This document shows positions 1 to 5,243 of a stretch of 6,760 nucleotides of DNA, piece after piece (positions within the stretch are counted from its first letter, which is position 1; the number at the start of each line of letters is the position of its first letter). The stretch comes from Dehalococcoidia bacterium. Its GTDB lineage: Bacteria; Chloroflexota; Dehalococcoidia; GIF9; AB-539-J10. The notes beneath the pieces were generated by a model. That model saw only the letters and a list, made by a program, of their open reading frames with translations. It did no database searches and was not told the origin of the DNA. A program made the translations under genes and the position numbers. The stretch lies in NCBI GenBank assembly GCA_023229725.1, contig JALNYR010000136.1, positions 1 to 6,760 on the forward strand, written 5' to 3'.

Positions 1-1
1 T

Positions 2-490
2 CAGAAGATTGCGGAGACGTGCGAGAAGAACGGCTCGGTTGACACGCTCATCGCCGAGAGCCGCGAAGAGCAGGCCCACATCCTGCATATCCGCAGCGAA
101 GAGAGCATGACGTACAAGGCGCAGCTCGCCGAGATTCTCGACGTCACGGTGCCGCCGGCGTCTGTCGGCGACATGATGGACGCAGTGGACAAGCTTGCCG
201 CGGAGTACCACACGAAGATCCCCATGGTTGCCCATGCGGGCGACGGGAACTTCCATCCGCACCTCATGCTTGAACTGAAGGACCGCGGCGTCGTCAAGGA
301 AGTTAAGAAGAAGCTGTATGGTAAGGCTGTCGAGTTGGGCGGAGTCATCAGTGGCGAGCACGGCATCGGCAAGACCAAGCTCGACGAGCTCGCGATGTGC
401 ATCGACCCGAAGTCTCTCGAGCTGATGCGGGGTCTGAAGAAGCTCTTCGACCCGAACAATGTGCTCAGTCCCGACTCCGCCATCAGGTGA
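2..490 (+). CDS. FAD-linked 2-hydroxyacid dehydrogenase, GlcD family (5' partial)
   Basis: This is the C-terminal 162 residues of a gene whose start lies left of the window; the frame is open from base 2 to the TGA at 488-490. What remains is the FAD-oxidase C-terminal (substrate-binding) domain of the GlcD / D-lactate dehydrogenase / D-2-hydroxyglutarate dehydrogenase family. It keeps the metal-site motif HAGDGNFH (first His codon at 233) and, 34 residues after the second His, the Glu-His of GEHGIG. The family oxidises D-2-hydroxy acids to 2-oxo acids with FAD and usually passes electrons to a quinone, an Fe-S subunit or an electron-transfer flavoprotein. By hand alignment 87 of 162 residues match the next gene without gaps, so the two are paralogues. 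The N-terminal FAD-binding domain is off-window, so its integrity is unknown. Exact substrate unknown. Confidence 0.93.
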   Translation, partial: QKIAETCEKNGSVDTLIAESREEQAHILHIRSEESMTYKAQLAEILDVTVPPASVGDMMDAVDKLAAEYHTKIPMVAHAGDGNFHPHLMLELKDRGVVKEVKKKLYGKAVELGGVISGEHGIGKTKLDELAMCIDPKSLELMRGLKKLFDPNNVLSPDSAIR

Positions 491-532
491 AGCGGCGGAA
501 CCGTCGACGGATTGCCGGTTGCACAAACGAAC

Positions 533-540
533 AAGGAGGA
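533..540 (+). promoter_or_regulatory. Ribosome binding site of the second glcD-like gene
   Basis: AAGGAGGA ends 11 nt before the ATG at 552. It is the only strong Shine-Dalgarno in the 61-nt gap after the first dehydrogenase gene, and it decides the start: the frame is open further upstream to 459, but that would run back into the previous gene with no ribosome site. Confidence 0.8.
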
Positions 541-551
541 TAAGACAGACG

Positions 552-1922
552 ATGATTGATGTTGCAGGCTTGAAGAAGATTGTCGGTGAGGACTGGGTCA
601 TCACCGAGCGGGACCAGATGCAGACCTACCTGTACGATGAGACGACGCCCGACCAGCGGCTCAAGCCGGCCGAGCACGTGGTTGTCGTGAAGCCGGGGAC
701 CGCCCAGGAGATATCGCAGATCATGAAGCTCGCAAACAGGGACAAGACGCCCGTGTATCCGCGAGGCGCGGGCACCGGCCTCGTGTGCGGTGCGATGCCG
801 ACCCGGGACGGCATCGTTGTCTCGATGGAGCGATTCGACAAGGTCGAAGAGGTGGACACGGAGAACCTCATGGTTGTGGCTCAGGCGGGCGTCACGCTGG
901 CGCAACTGCTGAAGGCGGTCGGGGATGCCAACCTGCTGTTTCCGCCCCACCCCGGCGATGAGGGCGCACAGGTTGGTGGCATGATTGCGGCGAACGCCGG
1001 TGGCTCTCGTGCCGTGAAGTACGGCGTGGTGCGACAGTACGTGAAGGGCCTTGAGGTTGTCCTGCCCACCGGCGAGATAACCACGATGGGCGGCAAGCTG
1101 CTCAAGAACAACACGGGCCTCGACCTGATGCACCTGATGATTGACAGCGAGGGCATCCTCGGCATCATCACGAAGGCGACGATGCGCCTCTACCCGAGAT
1201 TCGCGGGCACCGCGACGCTGGTTGTGTCCTTCGAGGACCGCCAGAAGGCCATCAACACCGTGCCGAAGATACTGCAGAGCGGCGTCATCCCCATGGCCAT
1301 CGAATACGTCGACCACGAGGTCATCGTCTTCTCTGCCGAGAACCTTGGCATGAAGTGGCCCGCCGAGAAGGGCAGGGCCCACCTGCTGCTGATACTGGCC
1401 GGCGCCAACGAGGATGATGTATACGCCCAGGCCGAGACGATGTCACAGGTCTGCCAGGCAAACGGAGCCATCGATGTTCTCATCGCCGAGCGTCAGCAGG
1501 AGCAGGCGGACATCCTCAAGATGCGAAGCGAGATCTACTCGGCTATGAAGCCGAAGATTGCGGGTGACTCCGATATCACCGTGCCTCCTGCGAGCCTCGG
1601 CAAGATGCTCGACGCACTGGATGAGATTGCGAAGAAGTACAACACGAAGATCGCCACCATCGCGCACGCCGGGGACGGCAATTTCCACCCCTACATGCTG
1701 AAGGAGTTGGTGGAGCGCGGAGTCGCCGAGGACGTGAAGAAGGAGATCTACAAGGCGGCGGTGCAGCTCGGCGGCGTCATCACCGGCGAGCACGGCGTCG
1801 GGAAGATCCGTCTCAAGTACCTGGAACTCCTGATGGACCCGAAGCAGGAAGAGATCATGCGGGGCATCAAGAAAGTGTTCGATCCGAACGGCATCCTCAA
1901 CCCGGGAACGGCCATCAGGTGA
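552..1922 (+). CDS. FAD-linked 2-hydroxyacid dehydrogenase, GlcD family
   Basis: A complete 456-residue flavoprotein of normal family length (about 450-490). Residues about 39-177 form the PCMH-type FAD-binding domain, with RGAGTGLVCGAMP at 71-83 and VGGMIAANAGG at 141-151 as the FAD pyrophosphate/ribityl loops. Residues about 215-455 are the FAD-oxidase C-terminal domain, with HAGDGNFH (His372, His379) and GEHGVG (Glu413-His414). The His-7-His-34-Glu spacing is that of the metal site in D-2-hydroxyglutarate dehydrogenase (from memory); the His after the Glu is the likely catalytic base. Expected reaction: D-2-hydroxy acid to 2-oxo acid with FAD reduction, probably cytoplasmic since no signal peptide or membrane segment is seen. 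There are no glcE or glcF partners in the window, so the electron acceptor is unknown; quinone or electron-transfer flavoprotein are both possible. It lies between a paralogue and a larA-type racemase gene, supporting a lactate-like substrate, but glycolate or a longer hydroxy acid cannot be excluded. Confidence 0.95.
   Translation: MIDVAGLKKIVGEDWVITERDQMQTYLYDETTPDQRLKPAEHVVVVKPGTAQEISQIMKLANRDKTPVYPRGAGTGLVCGAMPTRDGIVVSMERFDKVEEVDTENLMVVAQAGVTLAQLLKAVGDANLLFPPHPGDEGAQVGGMIAANAGGSRAVKYGVVRQYVKGLEVVLPTGEITTMGGKLLKNNTGLDLMHLMIDSEGILGIITKATMRLYPRFAGTATLVVSFEDRQKAINTVPKILQSGVIPMAIEYVDHEVIVFSAENLGMKWPAEKGRAHLLLILAGANEDDVYAQAETMSQVCQANGAIDVLIAERQQEQADILKMRSEIYSAMKPKIAGDSDITVPPASLGKMLDALDEIAKKYNTKIATIAHAGDGNFHPYMLKELVERGVAEDVKKEIYKAAVQLGGVITGEHGVGKIRLKYLELLMDPKQEEIMRGIKKVFDPNGILNPGTAIR
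1917..1922 (+). promoter_or_regulatory. Ribosome binding site of the larA-like gene, embedded in the previous stop
   Basis: AGGTGA, complementary to the 16S rRNA tail, is formed by the last Arg codon and TGA stop of the upstream dehydrogenase gene and ends 6 nt before the ATG at 1929. This implies translational coupling of the two genes. The first dehydrogenase gene ends in the same ATCAGGTGA. Confidence 0.6.
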
Positions 1923-1928
1923 CGTGCG

Positions 1929-3191
1929 ATGTTTGCCGAGTTTGACCTCCCATATGGAACGTCAAGCCTGAAGGTGCGCGTGCCCGAGCGCAACCTCTCC
2001 TTCGTGCTGGAGTCGCGCGACCAAGCGGGACTGCGCGACGAACGCGCGGCCGTGCTCGCGGCGCTACGAAATCCCATAGGCGCGAAGCCGCTGGCGCAGT
2101 CCCTGCGCCGCGGCGATCGCGTCGTGGTGATTGTGACGGACAACACTCGCGCGTGTCCCGGTGACCGCCTGCTGCCACCCATTCTTTCCGAGCTGGAATA
2201 CATCGTGCCGCGCGAGGACATCACGATAGTGGTGGCACTGGGTCTGCATCCTCCTCTGGATGCGGATGGGCTGCGACGCCTGCTGGGGAGCGACATCGTA
2301 GCTAACTATCGCGTGCTCAACCACGACCCCGCGCAGACGGTGAACATCGGCACCACGACCCGCGGCACACCGGTCGACATCTACAAAGTGGTGGTTGAAG
2401 CCGATTTCCGCCTGTCCACCGGATTCATCGAACCGCACTTCTTCGCGGGGTTCTCGGGCGGGCGGAAGAGCATCGCTCCGGGCGTGTTCGGCGTCAGCTC
2501 CGCGTACGTGAATCATGGCTACCGCATGATTGAGCACCCGGCCGCCCGGGCCGGTGTGCTTGCCGGCAACCCGATACACGAGGATATGGTCGAGATGGCG
2601 AGGATGGCGCGTCTGGACTTCATCGTCAATGTTCTCCTCAACCGGAAGAAGGAGATAACGCATGTGTTTGCGGGCGACGCCGTGGCTGCCCACGAGGCCG
2701 GGTGTGCTGCCGCGCGCGAGAACGCGGGTGTGCAGGTTCCGCACCGCGTGGACATTGCCATCACGACGAACAGCGGCGCGCCGCTGGACCTCGACCTCTA
2801 CCAGACCGTCAAGGGGATGGACGTGGCGTCTCTGGTGACTCGCGATGGCGGGGTTGTCATCATCGCTTCCAGTTGCGCCGCCGGAACCGGTCCGCAGTCG
2901 TTTGTGGATGTCCATCGTTCATGCGATGGCCCCATCGAGGTGCTGCAGCGCATTCGGCGCGAGGAGCCGCTGGGCGTGCAGTGGCAGAACCAGATTCTTT
3001 CCCGCATCCAGATGCGCAATCACGTGATGCTCAAGTCTCAGCTTGACGACGCGTTAGTGAGGAGTATGCGGCTCGAGCCGGTCCACAGCCTCGACCTGGC
3101 CCTGGCGGAGGCGTTGAGGCGGCTGGGTGCGTCGGCCGAGGTTGGCGTCATCCCGGACGGCCCTCTTGTTCTGCCTCTACTCTCGGCATAG
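1929..3191 (+). CDS. larA: LarA-family nickel-pincer 2-hydroxyacid racemase/epimerase
   Basis: A 420-residue protein of the LarA (DUF2088) family, normal length and apparently intact. LarA enzymes use a nickel-pincer nucleotide to move a hydride off and on C2 of a 2-hydroxy acid, swapping D and L forms; lactate racemase is the type member, and relatives act on malate, aromatic and sugar acids. Residues equivalent to those of the Lactiplantibacillus plantarum enzyme are all present with matching spacing: Asp71 and Arg74 (DNTR), His107 (GLHPP), His170 and the cofactor-linked Lys180 in EPHFFAGFSGGRK, nickel ligand His196, and Tyr291/Lys295 in YQTVKG. So the protein should be active if the cofactor is supplied; larB, larC and larE are not in the window. 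The gene starts 6 nt after the stop of the flavin dehydrogenase gene, which suggests that racemisation feeds that enzyme. Odd point: Pro follows His107, where I recall Arg being common. The symbol names the family; lactate as substrate is unproven. Confidence 0.92.
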   Translation: MFAEFDLPYGTSSLKVRVPERNLSFVLESRDQAGLRDERAAVLAALRNPIGAKPLAQSLRRGDRVVVIVTDNTRACPGDRLLPPILSELEYIVPREDITIVVALGLHPPLDADGLRRLLGSDIVANYRVLNHDPAQTVNIGTTTRGTPVDIYKVVVEADFRLSTGFIEPHFFAGFSGGRKSIAPGVFGVSSAYVNHGYRMIEHPAARAGVLAGNPIHEDMVEMARMARLDFIVNVLLNRKKEITHVFAGDAVAAHEAGCAAARENAGVQVPHRVDIAITTNSGAPLDLDLYQTVKGMDVASLVTRDGGVVIIASSCAAGTGPQSFVDVHRSCDGPIEVLQRIRREEPLGVQWQNQILSRIQMRNHVMLKSQLDDALVRSMRLEPVHSLDLALAEALRRLGASAEVGVIPDGPLVLPLLSA

Positions 3192-3234
3192 GTGCTCTGG
3201 TCCTGGGCGGGCGTTTGCCGGGTCGCTGTGGAGG

Positions 3235-3265
3235 CCGCACAGCACGCGAGGCCGGCTGTGTGCGG
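3235..3265. repeat. Imperfect inverted repeat downstream of the larA-like gene
   Basis: CCGCACAGC (3235-3243) faces GCTGTGTGCGG (3255-3265) across an 11-nt loop; the right arm carries two extra bases. There is no T-tract after it, so it is not a standard intrinsic terminator. It could be a weak 3' structure of the larA-like mRNA or carry no function. Confidence 0.35.
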
Positions 3266-3406
3266 GCGGGCCAACCGTGTCGGGAGCGACTGGCTCGATA
3301 CGATGCATGCATGAGGCGCTGCACGACGAACTGCGGACTCTGCCATCGGCCTTGTCAGATATGGGCGTGGAAGGAGGCACTCCGACTTCATCTTCCAGCC
3401 GCGCTA

Positions 3407-3436
3407 TTGACATCTTCGTTTGGCCCTTCCTATACT
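3407..3436 (+). promoter_or_regulatory. Sigma-70 type promoter for dctPQM
   Basis: A perfect -35 box TTGACA (3407-3412) and a 5-of-6 -10 box TATACT (3431-3436) are separated by 18 bp. Transcription would start near 3443, giving a leader of about 74 nt before the dctP GTG. The site lies in the only sizeable intergenic gap, directly upstream of the transporter genes, so the transporter can be expressed separately from the enzyme genes. Confidence 0.7.
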
Positions 3437-3448
3437 TTCGTACGTGGT

Positions 3449-3471
3449 GGGAGGCCGTGCGCGGCCTTCCC
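3449..3471 (+). promoter_or_regulatory. Stem-loop at the predicted 5' end of the dctPQM mRNA
   Basis: GGGA-GGCCG (3449-3457) pairs with CGGCC-TCCC (3462-3471) around a TGCG loop, with one bulged T at 3467: nine pairs in all. It starts only a few nt after the predicted transcription start and has no T-tract, so it is more likely a 5' mRNA-stabilising or regulatory structure than a terminator. An operator overlapping the start site is an alternative reading. Confidence 0.5.
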
Positions 3472-3504
3472 ATCTGTCTTGTCTATCCGGGCGACCAAAT
3501 AATC

Positions 3505-3513
3505 AGGAGGTGA
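3505..3513 (+). promoter_or_regulatory. Very strong ribosome binding site of dctP
   Basis: AGGAGGTGA is a nine-base match to the anti-Shine-Dalgarno sequence, with 6 nt between AGGAGG and the GTG at 3517. It fixes the GTG start over the in-frame ATG at 3532 and suggests high translation of the binding protein. Confidence 0.85.
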
Positions 3514-3516
3514 AAG

Positions 3517-4650
3517 GTGAGCAAGAAGTTGATGTGGTCCCTCATTGGTGCATTGACCGTCGTCAGCATGCTGATTGCCGGCTGTGCTCCAGAACCGACT
3601 CCCACAACCCCGACTACTCCCACAACCCCGACCACTCCGACCACCCCGACAACCCCGACGACTCCCACCCAGCCCGCAGCGCAAACGTATAAGTGGGTTG
3701 GACAGTCCCACGCCGGCGGTAACACCGCGCAGCACACGTCTCTGCTGAGGGTTGCGGAGAATATCGAGACCGCCAGCGGCGGTCGCATCCAGATGGCCAC
3801 CGAGATCGGTGGCGGCATTGCGCCCGCAACGAAGGAATTCGATGCGGTCGCGACCGGCACGCTTGACTACGCCGTGACGTGCTTCATGTACTGGGTGGAC
3901 AAGATGCCACAGTGCGGTATCTTCACGATGGTTTCCGGAGGCATGTCGCCCATGGAAGCCATGGCGTGGTTCCGCGATGGTGGCGGCTATGACCTGGCCT
4001 ACCGCATGGTCGACTCGGTCAACATGGACGTGCAACTGGTGGACAACGGCGGCTGGATGGGCACGCCTGAGATCTTCCTGTCCACCAACAAGGTGCTTGC
4101 CAAGGCCGGTGACATCAAGGGCGTGAAGGTTCGTGCTGCCGGCGACGGCGCCGAGATCCTGACCAAGATGGGCGCGTCCACCGTCATGATGCCGGCCGGC
4201 GACGTGTTCGAGGCCATGGAGCGCGGCGTCGTTGACGCATTCGAGGTGTCCGGCGCGACTCTGAACTGGAACCTCGGACTGCAGGATGCGGCCAAATACA
4301 TCTACCTGTCCGGCGCTCGCCAGCCGTACGAGTACAACCCGTTCATCATCCGCAAGAGCACCTGGAACAAGCTTACGCCTGACCTCCAGGCCATCATCAG
4401 CGAGGTGAACCAGGCTGAGACCATCCGAGCGTACACCGAGCTGCTGCAGAGCGAACTCGTCGCCCTGGACAACTTCCGTGATTACGGTGTCCTGGTTGAC
4501 AAGCTGCCGGTCGCACTGGAAGAGGAATATCTGGCGGCTGCCCGTGCCTTCTACAGTGCCAAGACTGCCAGCGATCCTTTCGCCAAGGAGATTCTGGAAT
4601 CCTACTGGGCCTTCCAGGAATCCATACGCGCCGTCTGGAACCGCGTGTAG
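3517..4650 (+). CDS. dctP: TRAP transporter solute-binding lipoprotein, DctP family
   Basis: A 377-residue extracytoplasmic binding protein that captures a carboxylate and hands it to DctQM. Residues 1-23 are a lipoprotein signal peptide: basic MSKK, a hydrophobic stretch, and lipobox IAGC with Cys23 as the lipidated residue. Residues about 24-57 are a Pro/Thr linker with seven TTP units, and the binding fold runs from about 58 to the end. Family marks include KGVKVRAAGDGAEIL with Arg206, the usual carboxylate-binding arginine, then GDVFEAMERGVVDAFE (228-243), LGLQDAAKYIYLSG, and TPDLQAII near 287-294. This pattern resembles, from memory, the branch that binds 2-oxo acids or lactate (TakP and the Thermus calcium-lactate protein), which fits the neighbouring hydroxyacid genes; that ligand is inference. 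The GTG start is set by the strong ribosome site. It is first in the dctP-dctQ-dctM operon with its own promoter. The membrane anchor and long linker differ from the freely soluble periplasmic DctP of proteobacteria. Confidence 0.95.
   Translation: MSKKLMWSLIGALTVVSMLIAGCAPEPTPTTPTTPTTPTTPTTPTTPTTPTQPAAQTYKWVGQSHAGGNTAQHTSLLRVAENIETASGGRIQMATEIGGGIAPATKEFDAVATGTLDYAVTCFMYWVDKMPQCGIFTMVSGGMSPMEAMAWFRDGGGYDLAYRMVDSVNMDVQLVDNGGWMGTPEIFLSTNKVLAKAGDIKGVKVRAAGDGAEILTKMGASTVMMPAGDVFEAMERGVVDAFEVSGATLNWNLGLQDAAKYIYLSGARQPYEYNPFIIRKSTWNKLTPDLQAIISEVNQAETIRAYTELLQSELVALDNFRDYGVLVDKLPVALEEEYLAAARAFYSAKTASDPFAKEILESYWAFQESIRAVWNRV
3604..3666 (+). repeat. Seven 9-bp units encoding the Thr-Thr-Pro linker
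   Basis: Seven in-frame degenerate 9-bp units (ACN ACN CCN) encode TTP repeats just after the lipidated Cys of DctP. Third positions vary (for example ACAACCCCG and ACTACTCCC), so the tract is kept at the protein level and is not a fresh slippage product, although ACAACCCCG occurs three times. Copy number could still vary between strains without changing frame. Confidence 0.85.
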
Positions 4651-4685
4651 CGAGTCTCCCTTCAATCAGTTCTGACTGAACGCAC

Positions 4686-4718
4686 GCCTCGCCCCGGGCA
4701 GGTGGCCCGGGGCGAGGC
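4686..4718 (+). promoter_or_regulatory. Intercistronic hairpin between dctP and dctQ
   Basis: A perfect 14-bp inverted repeat: GCCTCGCCCCGGGC (4686-4699), loop AGGTG, then its exact complement (4705-4718). No T-tract follows and the operon continues, so it is unlikely to be a full terminator. Stable hairpins after binding-protein genes in transport operons are known to protect the upstream message from 3' exonucleases or attenuate transcription, which raises binding protein over permease. The dctQ ribosome site (AAGGTG, 4720-4725) starts 2 nt after the stem, so folding could also limit dctQ translation. Confidence 0.8.
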
Positions 4719-4733
4719 CAAGGTGTTATAAAC

Positions 4734-5243
4734 GTGAAAAGACTCCTGAAGACGATTGACTCAGTCAACGCCTGGATGGGCCAGGCGGTGAAGTACATCT
4801 GTCTTGCTGCGGCGGCCATCACCTGTATCGAGGTGGCTCAGCGATACCTGTTCAACCACCCGACAATGTGGGGTTATGAACTGCCCATCCAGCTGGGCGC
4901 CGCGATGTACGCCCTCTCGTGGGGCTATGTCCTCCTCGAGAAGGGCCACGTCCGGGTTGACCTCTTCTACGCGAAGTTCTCGGAGCGAAAGAAGGCCGTC
5001 GTTGATACGGTATGCTTCGCGTTGCTGTTCTTCCCCGTGATTTCCGTCATCACCTACAAGGCATTCACGTGGATGGCGTATGCCTGGAGGATTGGTGAGA
5101 AGTCGGTGTTTACGTACTGGTATCCTCCGATTGCGCCGATGCGGACTCTCATCTTCGTCGGCGTTGCGCTGCTGCTCATTCAGGGATTGGCCCAGTTCTG
5201 GCGTGATCTCTACATGGCGGCCAAGGGTGAACGATATGATTGA
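4734..5243 (+). CDS. dctQ: TRAP transporter small permease subunit, DctQ family
   Basis: A 169-residue membrane protein, normal for DctQ (about 150-200), with four hydrophobic segments near residues 19-37, 50-68, 91-111 and 136-155. The family signature is clear: MWGYELPIQLGAAMYALSWG (45-64) followed by EKGHVRVDLFY (69-79). DctQ pairs with DctM in the cytoplasmic membrane and is required for uptake driven by an ion (usually sodium) gradient. A GTG start at 4734 is chosen because AAGGTG ends 8 nt before it and the basic MKRLLK start suits a membrane protein; the next in-frame ATG (residue 15) would remove that charged tail. It follows the large hairpin after dctP and overlaps dctM at its end, so Q and M are probably made in a fixed ratio. 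Confidence 0.93.
   Translation: MKRLLKTIDSVNAWMGQAVKYICLAAAAITCIEVAQRYLFNHPTMWGYELPIQLGAAMYALSWGYVLLEKGHVRVDLFYAKFSERKKAVVDTVCFALLFFPVISVITYKAFTWMAYAWRIGEKSVFTYWYPPIAPMRTLIFVGVALLLIQGLAQFWRDLYMAAKGERYD

Larger units (their letters stand above)
3192..3516. other. Intergenic region between larA-like gene and dctP
   Basis: 325 nt without a convincing gene. Open frames cross it on both strands but have no ribosome site, low-complexity Arg/Ser/Pro-rich products and overlap with the promoter. Its left part has an imperfect inverted repeat and a 10-bp palindrome (ATGCATGCAT, 3303-3312). Its right part has the dctPQM promoter, a 5'-UTR stem-loop and the dctP ribosome site. I see no canonical Rho-independent terminator for the upstream larA-like transcript, so read-through into dctPQM or Rho-dependent termination is possible. 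Confidence 0.7.

Noticed and set aside
501..510. CCGTCGACGG palindrome in the gap between the two dehydrogenase genes
   Set aside because: A 10-bp GC-rich palindrome is expected by chance here, and no promoter is near it; too weak to call an operator.
483..1382. 299-codon minus-strand open frame inside the second dehydrogenase gene
   Set aside because: Explained by high GC and codon bias of the + strand gene; no recognisable domain or ribosome site.
2064..2915. 283-codon minus-strand open frame inside the larA-like gene
   Set aside because: Opposite strand of a gene with every catalytic motif present; composition is typical of an antisense shadow.
3127..3513. 128-codon + strand open frame spanning the end of the larA-like gene and the gap
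   Set aside because: Starts inside the larA-like gene without a ribosome site, reads through the promoter and dctP ribosome site, and has no recognisable domain.
3430..4665. 411-codon open frame on the minus strand across dctP
   Set aside because: It is the antisense shadow of a clear DctP gene; the product is His/Arg/Gly-rich without a domain, and it would run into the dctP promoter region.
5080..5235. Longer dctM with 52 extra N-terminal residues
   Set aside because: The extension reads through dctQ in another frame; the ATG at 5236 has a ribosome site and gives the normal DctM length.
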